The notes beneath the pieces are model-generated. The model was given only the letters and a program-made list of their open reading frames with translations. It did not search any database and was not told the origin of the DNA. This document shows positions 27,293-36,248 of a DNA stretch of 64,000 bases, one piece after another. The position numbers and the translations under genes were made by a program. Origin of the DNA: Streptacidiphilus carbonis. Lineage in GTDB: Bacteria > Actinomycetota > Actinomycetes > Streptomycetales > Streptomycetaceae. How positions within the stretch are numbered: position 1 is the first letter of the stretch; each line of letters starts with the position of its first letter. The stretch spans positions 80,540 to 144,539 of the forward strand of contig NZ_BBPM01000013.1 in assembly GCF_000787775.1 (NCBI RefSeq), read 5' to 3'.

Positions 27293-28234
27293 TCAGACCT
27301 GGCGGGCCAGGTCGCCGGCGCCGGCGATCCCCGCGGCGGAGCCCAGCGAGGCGAGCACCACCTCGGCGCGGGGCCGGTGCACGCCGCCGATCAGGTGCTT
27401 CTCGAAGGCCTTGGCGACCGGGTCCAGCAGCAGGCTCCCGGAGTCGGCGACACCGCCGCCGAGGACGAACACGGCCGGGTCGAACAGCGAGGCGAGGTCG
27501 CCCATGCCGCGGCCGAGCCAGTCGGCCAGCTCGTCGTAGACCTCCAGGGCCAGCGGGTCGCCCTCCTCGGCCGCCTGGGTGATCTGACTGCCCGTGATGG
27601 TCTCGGCGATGCCCTCGTTCAGCTCCAGCAGCCGCTTGCCGAGCACCGGGTCGGCGGCGGCGCGCTCGCGGCCGTAGCGGCGCAGCGCGCGGCCGGAGGC
27701 GTACTGCTCCCAGCAGCCCTTGGAGCCGCAGCCGCAGGGGATGCCGTCGGGGATCATGTTGAGGTGGCCGATCTCGCCGGCGACGCCGAAGCTGCCCCGG
27801 TACATCCTGCCTTCGAGCACGATGCCGCCACCGATGCCGGTGCCCACCGTGATCATGATCATGTCGTTGTGCTGCGCCGCGGCGCCGAACCTGAACTCAC
27901 CCCAGGCGGCGGCGTTGGCGTCGTTCTCGATGACCGTGGGCAGGTGCACCAGGTCCTCGATACGGGTCTTCAGCGGCTCGTTCTCCCAGGCGATGTTGGG
28001 AGCCATGATCACGGTGGAGCGGTCCCGGTCGATGTAGCCGGGAGCGCCGACGCCCACAGCGGTGACCTCGTGGTCCGCCCGCAACTCCTTGATGGCGTCG
28101 GCGATGGCGCCGACCGCCCACTGCGGATCCGCAGGGGTGGGTACCCGCGTCCGGGCCAGGATCGCGCCGTTCTCGTCGACGACCCCGGCTGCGATCTTGG
28201 TACCCCCGACGTCGACGCCGATGGTCAGTCCCAT
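27293..28234 (-). CDS. glkA: ROK-family glucokinase
   Basis: A 313-residue glucose kinase, also central to carbon catabolite control in streptomycetes. It has the ATP phosphate motif IGVDVGGTKIAAGVVD, GVGAPGYID, the substrate aspartate in ENDANAAAWGEF, GTGIGGGIVLEG, and the zinc-binding CGCGSKGCWEQYASG. ATG 28234 has GAGGGA five bases before it; a longer frame adds 23 unlike residues. The enzyme product feeds the phosphofructokinase at 20929. Confidence 0.95.
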   Translation of the reverse strand: MGLTIGVDVGGTKIAAGVVDENGAILARTRVPTPADPQWAVGAIADAIKELRADHEVTAVGVGAPGYIDRDRSTVIMAPNIAWENEPLKTRIEDLVHLPTVIENDANAAAWGEFRFGAAAQHNDMIMITVGTGIGGGIVLEGRMYRGSFGVAGEIGHLNMIPDGIPCGCGSKGCWEQYASGRALRRYGRERAAADPVLGKRLLELNEGIAETITGSQITQAAEEGDPLALEVYDELADWLGRGMGDLASLFDPAVFVLGGGVADSGSLLLDPVAKAFEKHLIGGVHRPRAEVVLASLGSAAGIAGAGDLARQV

Positions 28235-28404
28235 GTGTCCCTCAGTCTCCGCTGGCTTCCCCGCTGGCCGGTACCGTACCCGGCCGGGTGGGGCCGGGTA
28301 CACACCTGTGCGTACATTAGCCGAAGACAGAGTGCTGAGGATACGTTGGTGAGCCTTCAGGAGTCGTAGTCAAGCCGAGTGGGTGGACCGGTACCGGTAC
28401 CGGC

Positions 28405-28908
28405 TCAGTCGAGGTCGATCTGCTCGGAGGAGGCCGGCTTCTCCGCCGTCCACCGCTTCTCCGATGCGGAGACCGCCGCGCGGTAGGCGGCCAGAAGCTC
28501 CCCACCTGCGGCGATGAGGTGTCCGTAGACCTCGGGGTGCTTGGCGCGGAGCGGTGCGGCCAGGTTCTGCAGGGCGCCCAGGCTGTCGCCGTTGCTCGCC
28601 GCGGTGGAAGCGGCGCTGACCCGTTCCCCCAGATCGGTGGCGAACCGGCGCACCTCGTCCACCAGCGGGGTCAGTTCGGGTCCGAAGAGGTCGCCCGGGG
28701 CGGACGGCTTCTGGTCCGCGACCCCGCTCCCGGTCTTCTCCGCGACAGCGTCGTGGGAGGTCGCGTCCGGCACGGGCGTGTCGCCGTCCCCGGCTGTCCC
28801 GGCGGGGGCAGCTGCCCCGGCGGGGCCCGCTGCCCCGGGCTCCTCGGCGGCCTCGGCCACGGCCTCGGCCCACACGTCCTCGTTGTTACGGTCGTCGGCA
28901 GTCGTCAT
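28405..28908 (-). CDS. Unknown acidic, Ala/Gly-rich protein
   Basis: A 167-residue protein. The N-terminal half is low-complexity (AEEPGAAGPAGAAAPAGTAG). The C-terminal half is predicted helical: LFGPELTPLVDEVRRFATDLGERV, ALQNLAAPLRAKHPEVYGHL and LLAAYRAAVSASEKRW. I believe it belongs to a small actinobacterial DUF family (possibly DUF5304), without certainty. It lies downstream of the ArsA-like ATPase on the same strand with a 58-base gap, so may be co-expressed. Confidence 0.75.
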   Translation of the reverse strand: MTTADDRNNEDVWAEAVAEAAEEPGAAGPAGAAAPAGTAGDGDTPVPDATSHDAVAEKTGSGVADQKPSAPGDLFGPELTPLVDEVRRFATDLGERVSAASTAASNGDSLGALQNLAAPLRAKHPEVYGHLIAAGGELLAAYRAAVSASEKRWTAEKPASSEQIDLD

Positions 28909-28966
28909 GGTTCCGCTCCTTCTACGAGCTCCGTGGGACCTGCTCGGGCACTGCTTCGACGCTACC

Positions 28967-30259
28967 TCAGCCCTTGGGCCAGAGCGCCGGATCCGGGGTG
29001 AACCGCACCGCCAGGAAGCCGTCGCGCAGTCCCGCGCCGGCCACCGTGCAGCGGCGCAGCGCCGACGGCAGGGCGACGGTGCGGCGGTAGCCGCCGACGC
29101 CGAGCACCAGGTCGTCGCCGCGGCGGACCAGGTCCAGGTCGGCCCGGTCGGCGCCGGGCAGCGGGATCCGCCAGACCAGCGCGCCCTCGTCGCCCTCGCG
29201 CAGGTCCTCCACCCCCCAGGGCTCGGGCAGCGGACCCGAGGGGCCGACCGGCGGCAGGCCCAGCGACCCGGGCAGCAGGTCCGCCGGCCCGGGCTCGCGT
29301 CCCAGGTGCGGCACCCCGTGCACGGGGACGTCCCACTCGGCCCGCAGCGCCTCCAACTGCCGCTGCTGCTCCCGGCGCAGACCCGCCAGGAACGGCTCGT
29401 CGCCCTCCGGCACCAGCCGGTTGACCAGCAGCGACTCCACCCGCTGGCCGTGCAGCGCGAGCCCGGCCCTGGCCTGCCGCAGCGCCGCTCCGGCCAGCGG
29501 TCCGGACGGGGCGTCCAGCACCAGCCGGACCGTGGTGCCCGGCGCGTCGGTGACCGCGCGGACCTCGTCGAGTTCGGCCGCGGCCCACGCCCTGGCCTCG
29601 TAGACCCAGTCCGAGGGCATCGGCACCCCGGCGACGGCGGCCAGCACCGGCCGCAGCGCGCGGGCGGCCTGGCGCTGCTCGGGCACCAGCCGGGCCAGGT
29701 AGCGGTCCAACTGTTCCGGCAGCGCCAGCGCCGCCAGCAGTTCGGCGACCACCGGGGCGTCGACGACCAGGACGTCCCAGTCGCCGCGGGCCGCGTGGGT
29801 GCGCAGCGCGTCCAGCAGGGCCAGGTGGGCGGCGCCGGGCAGGGCGCTGAGCTCGTCGCGTTCCAGCGGGTCCACACCGAGCAGGTCGAACAGCGGCTTG
29901 GCGCGGGAGAGCAGCCGGTCGGCGGCGTCCCGGAACGCGGTCTGCGGGTCCAGCCTGGCGGCGAACAGGCCGCCGTCCAGCCGGGCGGGCTCCGGCGACA
30001 GCCGGGCGCCCACCAGCCGGTCGACGGTGCGGTGCGGGTCGTCGGCGGCGAGCAGCAGGGTGCGGCCCGACCCGGCGGCGGCCTGCTGCGCGAGCGCAGT
30101 GGCCAGGGTGGAGCGGCCGCTGCCGCCCGCGCCGCTGACCAGGACGGTGCGGGGCACGAGGTCGGCGCGGGATACAAGGCTGGCGCGGGATTCGCGGTCG
30201 GCGCGGGGGTCGGAGTCGGCGCGGGGGTCGGAGTCGGGGCGCGGTGCCGGGGAGGCCAT
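28967..30259 (-). CDS. ArsA-family ATPase with unusual P-loop
   Basis: A 430-residue protein of the ArsA/GET3 SIMIBI fold. The P-loop region reads VLVSGAGGSGRSTLATALAQ (about residues 40-59): the usual ArsA form is GKGGVGKTT, so both the signature lysine and the phosphate-loop lysine are replaced (Ala and Arg). Switch-like LLLAADDPHRTVDRLVG and VLVVDAPVVAELLAAL follow, and the C-terminus has a small beta domain (VRRGDDLVLGVGGYRR). The first 35 residues are hexapeptide-like repeats (SDPRAD twice). ATG 30259 overlaps the upstream stop by one base; an in-frame GTG at 30157 is an alternative start. Confidence 0.85.
   Translation of the reverse strand: MASPAPRPDSDPRADSDPRADRESRASLVSRADLVPRTVLVSGAGGSGRSTLATALAQQAAAGSGRTLLLAADDPHRTVDRLVGARLSPEPARLDGGLFAARLDPQTAFRDAADRLLSRAKPLFDLLGVDPLERDELSALPGAAHLALLDALRTHAARGDWDVLVVDAPVVAELLAALALPEQLDRYLARLVPEQRQAARALRPVLAAVAGVPMPSDWVYEARAWAAAELDEVRAVTDAPGTTVRLVLDAPSGPLAGAALRQARAGLALHGQRVESLLVNRLVPEGDEPFLAGLRREQQRQLEALRAEWDVPVHGVPHLGREPGPADLLPGSLGLPPVGPSGPLPEPWGVEDLREGDEGALVWRIPLPGADRADLDLVRRGDDLVLGVGGYRRTVALPSALRRCTVAGAGLRDGFLAVRFTPDPALWPKG
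30175..30236. repeat. Short tandem repeat in the ArsA-like 5' end
   Basis: An 18-base unit GTCGGCGCGGGGGTCGGA occurs twice in tandem with diverged partial copies beside it. On the coding strand it encodes repeating SDPRAD-like hexapeptides. Confidence 0.7.
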
Positions 30260-30708
30260 CAGGCCGTGACGCCCTGGGACTCCACCCGCTTCTTCAGCCC
30301 GGCGAGCGCACGGTCGATGATGACCTTCTCCGCCTTGCGCTTGATCATGCCCAGCATCGGGATCTTGACGTCCACCGCGAGCTGGTAGATCACCACGGTG
30401 CCGCCGCTGCGGGACGGGTCCAACAGGTAGGAGCCGTCGAGGGACTTCAGCATCTGGCTCTTGACCAGGGTCCAGCTGACCCGGCGGTCGCCGTCCCAGG
30501 TGTAGGCGAGGACGTGCTCGTCCTTGATGGCCCCGGCGTCCAGCAGCAGCCGTACCTGCTCCGCCCGGCCGTCGGCGCCCTTGGCGAGCACCTCGACCTC
30601 CTTGACCTCACCGGTCCACTGCGGGTACGCCGCGAAGTCCGCGATCACCGCCATGATCTGTTCCGGGGTGGCCTCGATCGTGGTGCTCGACCTCGTGTGC
30701 TCCGCCAT
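30259..30708 (-). CDS. SRPBCC/START-fold protein (polyketide cyclase/COQ10-like)
   Basis: A 149-residue helix-grip protein. It shows the family opening TRSSTTIEATPEQIMAVIADFAAYPQW and internal VLAYTWDGDRRVSWTL, with a terminal amphipathic helix (GLKKRVESQG). Such proteins bind hydrophobic ligands; none is identifiable. A GGAGG ribosome site lies six bases before the ATG. The stop TGA overlaps the ArsA-like ATG (TGATG), which suggests coupled expression. Confidence 0.88.
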   Translation of the reverse strand: MAEHTRSSTTIEATPEQIMAVIADFAAYPQWTGEVKEVEVLAKGADGRAEQVRLLLDAGAIKDEHVLAYTWDGDRRVSWTLVKSQMLKSLDGSYLLDPSRSGGTVVIYQLAVDVKIPMLGMIKRKAEKVIIDRALAGLKKRVESQGVTA

Positions 30709-30778
30709 CGCTGGCCTCCGCGTCTCTGCTGCCTGGGTGCTGCTGGAAGGTTACCGGTGCGGTGCGCGGTGCTTGTAG

Positions 30779-31549
30779 TCAGTAGTCCAGTACCCAGGGG
30801 CGGCCGGTGGAGCGGAAGTGGCCGACGTTCACGCACTCGCTGCGGCCGATCCGCATCCGCCGGGCCAGCGGCTGGTGCACATGCCCGAAGAGCACATGGC
30901 CCGGGCCGGTGCTGTGGATCGCGTCCAGGATGGCCTCGCTGCCGCGTTCGAACCGGCGGGCCACGGTGTCGTAGGTGAGTTCGGGGACGGCCGGCGGGAT
31001 GTGGCTGCACAGCACGTCGACCCGGCCGAGTGCGGCGACCTTCGCCGCGTAGGTCTCCTCGTCCACCTCGTAGGGGGTGCGCATCGGCGTCGGCAGCCCG
31101 CCGCCGACGAAGCCGAAGGTGCGCCCGCCGATCTCGACCACCTGCCCGTCCAGCACGGTCACCCCGGTGCCGGCGGCGAACTCGGGCCACAGGTCCGGGC
31201 GGTCGACATTGCCGTAGGTGGCGTAGGTCGGGGTGGGGAAGGCGGCGAAGAGCTCGGTGTACTGGCGGCGCACCGCCTGCTCGGTGGCGGTCTCGCGGTC
31301 GACGTCCAGTCCTGCCCACAGCTGCCGGGAGAACTCCTTGGCCTCGTCGAACCGGCGGGCGGTGCGCATGGCCACGATCCGGTCCGCGTTCTCCCGGCCG
31401 AACAGGTCGGGGAAGATGCCGCGCGAGTGGTCCGCGTAGTCGAGGAAGAGGATCAGGTCGCCCAGGCACAGCAGTGCGTCCGCGCCTTCCCCCGCCCGCG
31501 CCAGGGCCTCGCTGTTGCCGTGTACGTCGCTGACCACATGCACCCGCAT
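30779..31549 (-). CDS. Metallophosphoesterase family protein
   Basis: A 256-residue calcineurin-like phosphoesterase. Metal-site motifs occur in order: HVVSDVHGNSEAL, LCLGDLILF, YGNVDRPD, LCSHIPPAVPE and FGHVHQPLARR. The substrate is not evident. The ATG at 31549 is six bases after TAGGGT on the minus strand, with no ribosome site, so leaderless transcription is likely. It is divergent from the acyl-CoA ligase. Confidence 0.9.
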   Translation of the reverse strand: MRVHVVSDVHGNSEALARAGEGADALLCLGDLILFLDYADHSRGIFPDLFGRENADRIVAMRTARRFDEAKEFSRQLWAGLDVDRETATEQAVRRQYTELFAAFPTPTYATYGNVDRPDLWPEFAAGTGVTVLDGQVVEIGGRTFGFVGGGLPTPMRTPYEVDEETYAAKVAALGRVDVLCSHIPPAVPELTYDTVARRFERGSEAILDAIHSTGPGHVLFGHVHQPLARRMRIGRSECVNVGHFRSTGRPWVLDY

Positions 31550-31750
31550 GGCGTCACCCTACCGACCCGCCCGGCAGTAGGGTTGCGGGCGGAGGGAAGT
31601 GTGCTTCCGCATCGGAAACGTGCAGATCACCGGAACTTTGGAGCACGTGGGTGTGACACAAGGAACATCTTGGCCGTCGCCCCTATCGGAACCCTCCTAC
31701 CGAGCAGTAACGTCCTGGCGTCCCGCAGCGTCGCAGACCGAGGAGCAGTC

Positions 31751-33547
31751 TTGCGCGAGTTCAGCCTTCCGGCTCTCTACGAGGTGCCGAGCGGCGCAAA
31801 CCTCACCGACCTCATCCACCGCAACGCCGAGCGGCATCCATCCGTCCCGGTGGTGAGCCGCAAGGTGGACGGCCGGTGGGAGGACCTGACGCCGGTGCAG
31901 TTCCTGGCCGAGGTGCGGTCCGCCGCCAAGGGCCTGATCGCCTCGGGCATCGGTCCCGGCGACCGGGTCGGGCTGCTGTCCCGCACCCGCTACGAGTGGA
32001 CCCTGCTGGACTTCGCGGTCTGGTGCGCCGGCGCGATCACCGTCCCGGTCTACGAGACCTCCTCCGCCGAGCAGGTCGAGTGGATCCTCGGCAACTCCGG
32101 CGCGGTGGCCTGCATCACCGAACTGCCCCGGCACCAGGCCGTGGTGGCCCAGGTCAGCGCCAACCTGCCGGAGCTGAAGCAGACCTGGCAGATCGAGGGC
32201 GGCGCACTGCGCGAACTGGCCGACGCCGGACGCGAGGTGGCGGACGCCACGGTGGACGAGCGCCGTTCGGCGCTGAACCCGGACTCCATCGCCACCATCG
32301 TCTACACCTCGGGCACCACCGGGCGCCCCAAGGGCTGCCAGCTGACCCACGGCAACTTCCTGGGCGAGCTGGGCAATGTGGTGGCCCGGCTCGACCCGCT
32401 GTTCCGCACCGGCGAGTCCTCGGTGCTGCTGTTCCTGCCCGAGGCGCACGTGCTGGGCCGGATCGCCGAGATCGCGGCGGTGCTGGCCCCGGTCAAGCTC
32501 GGCCACCTGCCCGACATCAAGGAGGTGGTGGCGGAGCTCAGCGCCTTCCGCCCGACCCTGATCCTCGGTGTCCCCCGGGTCTTCGAGAAGGTCTACAACT
32601 CGGCCAGGGCCAAGGCCCAGAGCGAGGGCAAGGGCAAGATCTTCGACCGCGCCGCCGACACCGCGATCGCCTACAGCCGGGCCCTCGACGGCGACGGGGC
32701 CCCGCTGGGCCTGAAGCTGCGGCACAAGCTGTTCGACGCCCTGGTCTACAGCAAGCTCCGGGCCGCGCTCGGCGGCCGGGCCACTCACGCCATCTCCGGC
32801 GGCGCCCCGCTCGGCGAGCGGCTGGGCCACTTCTACCGGGGCATCGGCTTCACCGTCCTGGAGGGCTACGGCCTCACCGAGTCCTGCGCCGCCACCGCCT
32901 TCAACCCGCACGACGAGCCGCGGATCGGCAGCGTCGGCCAGCCGGTGCCGGGCTCCGCGATCCGGATCGCGGACGACGGCGAGGTGCAGCTCAAGGGCCC
33001 GCAGATCTTCACCGGCTACTGGCAGAACCCCGAGGCCACCGCCGAGGCGCTGAAGGACGGCTGGTTCTCCACCGGGGACATCGGCAAGCTGGACGCCGAC
33101 GGCTACCTCACCATCACCGGCCGCAAGAAGGAGATCATCGTCACGGCCGGCGGCAAGAACGTCGCCCCCGCGGTGATCGAGGACCGGATCCGGGCCCACC
33201 CGCTGATCGGCGAGTGCATGGTGGTCGGCGACCGCAGGCCCTTCATCGCCTGCCTGATCACCATCGACCCGGAGTTCTTCCCCACCTGGAAGAAGCTCAA
33301 CGGCAAGCCCGACGCCTCCTCGGTCGCCGACCTGCTGCAGGACGCCGACCTGCTGGCCGCGGTCCAGGCCGCAGTGGACGACGGCAACGCGGCGGTGTCG
33401 CACGCCGAGGCGGTGAAGAAGTTCCACATCCTGGACACGGTCTTCACCGAGGAGTCCGGCCATGTCACCCCCTCGCTGAAGCTCAAGCGCGCGGTGGTGG
33501 CCAAGGACTTCGGCGCCGAGATCGAGTCCCTCTACTCGGCCCGCTGA
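31751..33547 (+). CDS. Long-chain fatty acid-CoA ligase (FadD15-like)
   Basis: A 598-residue AMP-forming ligase that activates fatty acids. Motifs: IVYTSGTTGRPKGCQLTHGN (ATP loop), ISGGAPLGERLGHFYRGIG, EGYGLTESCAATAFN, WFSTGDIGKLDADGYLTITGRKKE (hinge and aspartate), and the catalytic lysine near the end (TPSLKLKRAVV). I start it at TTG 31751 (MREFSLPALYEVP), five bases after GAGGAGCA; the in-frame upstream sequence to 30818 is shadow of the phosphoesterase gene. It is probably peripheral to the membrane. Confidence 0.93.
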   Translation: MREFSLPALYEVPSGANLTDLIHRNAERHPSVPVVSRKVDGRWEDLTPVQFLAEVRSAAKGLIASGIGPGDRVGLLSRTRYEWTLLDFAVWCAGAITVPVYETSSAEQVEWILGNSGAVACITELPRHQAVVAQVSANLPELKQTWQIEGGALRELADAGREVADATVDERRSALNPDSIATIVYTSGTTGRPKGCQLTHGNFLGELGNVVARLDPLFRTGESSVLLFLPEAHVLGRIAEIAAVLAPVKLGHLPDIKEVVAELSAFRPTLILGVPRVFEKVYNSARAKAQSEGKGKIFDRAADTAIAYSRALDGDGAPLGLKLRHKLFDALVYSKLRAALGGRATHAISGGAPLGERLGHFYRGIGFTVLEGYGLTESCAATAFNPHDEPRIGSVGQPVPGSAIRIADDGEVQLKGPQIFTGYWQNPEATAEALKDGWFSTGDIGKLDADGYLTITGRKKEIIVTAGGKNVAPAVIEDRIRAHPLIGECMVVGDRRPFIACLITIDPEFFPTWKKLNGKPDASSVADLLQDADLLAAVQAAVDDGNAAVSHAEAVKKFHILDTVFTEESGHVTPSLKLKRAVVAKDFGAEIESLYSAR

Positions 33548-33584
33548 GCGCCGGCCGCCGGGGTCCCGGCGGACCGCCGCCGTC

Positions 33585-34715
33585 TCAGAGCAGCGCGGCC
33601 AGCCGTCCCGCCAGCAGGTCCCAGCGCCAGCTCTGCTCCACCCAGGCCCGTCCCCGCTCGCCCATCCGGGCGCGCAGGGACGGGTCCTGAAGCAGTGTCA
33701 CCAGTCGGTCGGTGAGCGCCGCCAGGTCGCGTCCGGGGACCACATAGCCGGTCTCGCCCTCCAGCACCGCGTCCGGCGCCCCGCCCGAGTCCCCGGCGAC
33801 CACCGGCAGGCCGGTGGCGGACGCCTCCAGGTAGACGATGCCCAGCCCCTCCACGTCCAGACCGCCGCGGCGGGTCCGGCACGGCATCGCGTAGACGTCG
33901 CCGGCGCCGTAGTGGGCCGGGAGTTCGGACCAGGGCACGGCTCCGGTGAAGCGCACCGAGGCGGACACCCCGACCGAGGCCGCCAGCTTCTCCAGATCGG
34001 CCCGGTAGGGCCCGTCGCCGACGATCAGCAGCACCGTGTCCGGCTCGGCGGCCAGCACCCCGGGCAGCGCCCTGATCAGCGTGTCCTGGCCCTTGCGCGG
34101 CACCAGCCGGGAGACGCACACCACCACCGGTCGCGAGCTCAGCCCCAGCCCGGCCCTGACCTCGGCACCGCCGGAGTCCGGGTGGAAGGTCTTCTCGTCC
34201 ACGCCCGGCGGGACCTGCCGCATCCGCGCCGCCGCATCCGGGCCGACCGCGGCGGCGATCCGCGAGCGGGTGTACTCGCCGAGGTAGGTGAGGGTGTCGG
34301 TGCCGGCGCCGATCCGCCGCAGCAGCTGCCGGGAGGCGGGGAGCTGGGCCCAGGCTGCCTCGTGGCCGTGGGTCATCCCCAGCAGCCGCTCGGCCCCTGC
34401 CCTCCGCAGCGCGGGGGCGGTCAGCCCGAGCGGCGCCGCGGCCCCGTACCACACCGAGCCGCAGCCCTCCGCCCTGAGGATCTCGGCGGCCCGGCGGGTG
34501 ACCCTAGGCGTCGGCAGCAGCATCGTGGTGCGGTCCCGGACCACCTGGAACGGCTGTTCGGCGTCGAACCGGGCCACCTCGGCGCCGTCACGCCAGGTGG
34601 AGGCATACACCACAATCTGTTCAGCGGGCATACGGGCAGCCATGTTGTGGACGAACGTCTGAATCCCACCCGGGCGCGGCGGAAAGTCATTGGTGACGAT
34701 CAACGTCTTGTTCAT
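33585..34715 (-). CDS. GDP-mannose-dependent phosphatidylinositol-monomannoside mannosyltransferase, PimB' type
   Basis: A 376-residue GT4 enzyme; PimB' adds the second mannose to phosphatidylinositol mannosides. Signatures are LIVTNDFPPRPGGIQTFV, TTMLLPTPRVTRRAAEIL, VWYGAAAPLGL, LGMTHGHEAAWA, CVSRLVPRKGQDTLIRAL, and the donor site EGLGIVYLEASATGLPVVAG. The first 150 residues match the actinobacterial PimB' pattern closely as I recall it. It would act at the inner leaflet of the plasma membrane. The GT87 gene nearby is divergent from it. Confidence 0.85.
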   Translation of the reverse strand: MNKTLIVTNDFPPRPGGIQTFVHNMAARMPAEQIVVYASTWRDGAEVARFDAEQPFQVVRDRTTMLLPTPRVTRRAAEILRAEGCGSVWYGAAAPLGLTAPALRRAGAERLLGMTHGHEAAWAQLPASRQLLRRIGAGTDTLTYLGEYTRSRIAAAVGPDAAARMRQVPPGVDEKTFHPDSGGAEVRAGLGLSSRPVVVCVSRLVPRKGQDTLIRALPGVLAAEPDTVLLIVGDGPYRADLEKLAASVGVSASVRFTGAVPWSELPAHYGAGDVYAMPCRTRRGGLDVEGLGIVYLEASATGLPVVAGDSGGAPDAVLEGETGYVVPGRDLAALTDRLVTLLQDPSLRARMGERGRAWVEQSWRWDLLAGRLAALL

Positions 34716-34847
34716 GCACTTCTCCTCGCGAATTCCACTCGCCGACGGCTGCCGACCACGAGTTCACGTGGGGGTCCGGGGGCCGCCCCCGGAAATCTGG
34801 AGCAACGGAACCTCGGAGGCGTTCTGTAACCGGCTGGACGTGATCCG

Positions 34848-34853
34848 TACGAT
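34848..34853 (+). promoter_or_regulatory. Candidate -10 box for leaderless GT87 mRNA
   Basis: TACGAT six bases before the GTG at 34860, with no purine-rich site between. Confidence 0.3.
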
Positions 34854-34859
34854 AGGGCA

Positions 34860-36248
34860 GTGCGGCAACCGCACGAGCGTCCGCGAGCGTGTTCCACTGT
34901 GCGGTTACCTGTCGGCCTCCAGTCCCCGGGCGAGGATTCCATCACTACTCAGCTGCACCCGCTGTCCCGCCCGGCCGAACCGGCGGAGACCCCGGCGCCT
35001 TCGGGCGACCGGGCCGTGCGGCGTGCCTGGGTGGCGGTCGGGCTGAGCTGGGCCGCGACCCGGACCCTGGTGATGCTGATGGTGCTGGGGCTGCTGCAGC
35101 TCGGCACCAGCGACGTGACCAGCGACGTGAAGGTGATCTACCGGGGCTGGGCCCAGGTGCTGCAGACCGGCACCTTCCCGCTGGACGACGTGACCTGGCA
35201 GTACCCGCCGCTGACAGCGCTGGTGATGCTGGTGCCGCACTGGCTGCCGTGGACCTACTTCACCGGCTTCCTGGTCATGGTCGCGACCGCGGACGCACTG
35301 GTGCTCGGCCTGCTGCTGCGAGCCTCCCGGCACGGCCGGAGCCGGGCCGGGGCCTGGCTGTGGGCGCTGGTGGTGCCCCTGCTCGGCCCGACCGTGTACT
35401 GCCGCTTCGACCTGGTGGTCACCGCCGTGGCGGTGGTCGGGCTGCTGGCCGCGGCCACCCGGCCGCGGCTGAGCGGGGTGCTGGCCGGGATGGGCGCGAT
35501 GCTCAAGGTCTGGCCGGTGCTGATGGTGCTGGGCACCCCGCGCGGCCGAAGAACCAGGGAGACCTGGACCGCCATGGTGGTCTCGGCGCTGGCGATCGGC
35601 TTCTACTACGCGGTCACCAATGTCGGCGCCTACTCCTTCATGAGCTTCCAGGAGAACCGCGGCATCGAGATCGAGTCGCTCGGCGCGCTCCCCTTCTACC
35701 TGGCCCACCTCTTCGGCTGGCGCGGCCACGCCGAGATGCACTACGGCTCCACCGAGTTCCTGGGCACCGGGGTCGACCTGGCCGGAAAGCTCATGGTGGC
35801 GCTGTCGCTGGCGGCCTTCGGCTGGCTGCTGCTGTGGCGCTTCCGGGCCCGCCGCTGGAACGCGGCCACCCCCTGCGACGCGGCGCTGGCCGCACTGCTG
35901 CTGTTCACCGTGACCAGCCGGGTGATCAGTCCGCAGTACCTGGTCTGGCTGATCGGCGTCGCCGCCGTCTGCCTGGTCTCCCCGCACACCACCCAGCGGC
36001 CGACCGCCTGGCTGATCGCCGCCGCCAGCGTGTTCACCTTCCTGGAGTTCCCGGTCTTCTTCGGCGACCTGGCGGCGTTCAAGCCGCTCGGCGTCTCGGC
36101 CCTGGTGATCCGCAACCTGCTGCTGGCGGCAGCCGCCGTGGTCTCCTGCCGACGGCTGTGGCGCGCGACCGCGACGCCGCTGCCCGCGCCCGCCGAGCTG
36201 CCGATCGAGCCCGAGCCGGAGGCCGAGCCCGAGGCCGCGACTACGTAG
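34860..36248 (+). CDS. GT87-like polytopic glycosyltransferase
   Basis: A 462-residue membrane protein with about ten hydrophobic segments. The GT87/DUF2029 hallmarks are DVKVIYRGWAQVL and WQYPPLTALVM in the first outside loop, and VYCRFDLVVTAVAV. The family transfers mannose or arabinose from a polyprenyl phosphate donor on the outer face; the PimB'-like neighbour across the divergent promoter suggests lipoglycan work, which is inference. The N-terminal 45 residues are poorly supported, so the true start may be later than GTG 34860. The TAG stop lies within CTACGTAG shared with the convergent gene. Confidence 0.85.
   Translation: MRQPHERPRACSTVRLPVGLQSPGEDSITTQLHPLSRPAEPAETPAPSGDRAVRRAWVAVGLSWAATRTLVMLMVLGLLQLGTSDVTSDVKVIYRGWAQVLQTGTFPLDDVTWQYPPLTALVMLVPHWLPWTYFTGFLVMVATADALVLGLLLRASRHGRSRAGAWLWALVVPLLGPTVYCRFDLVVTAVAVVGLLAAATRPRLSGVLAGMGAMLKVWPVLMVLGTPRGRRTRETWTAMVVSALAIGFYYAVTNVGAYSFMSFQENRGIEIESLGALPFYLAHLFGWRGHAEMHYGSTEFLGTGVDLAGKLMVALSLAAFGWLLLWRFRARRWNAATPCDAALAALLLFTVTSRVISPQYLVWLIGVAAVCLVSPHTTQRPTAWLIAAASVFTFLEFPVFFGDLAAFKPLGVSALVIRNLLLAAAAVVSCRRLWRATATPLPAPAELPIEPEPEAEPEAATT

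Noticed and set aside
28405-30177. A 590-codon frame linking the acidic protein to ArsA-like DNA
   Set aside because: Only the last 167 codons (from ATG 28908) look like a protein. The rest is the ArsA-like gene in a different frame, with Pro/Arg/Thr/Trp-rich nonsense.
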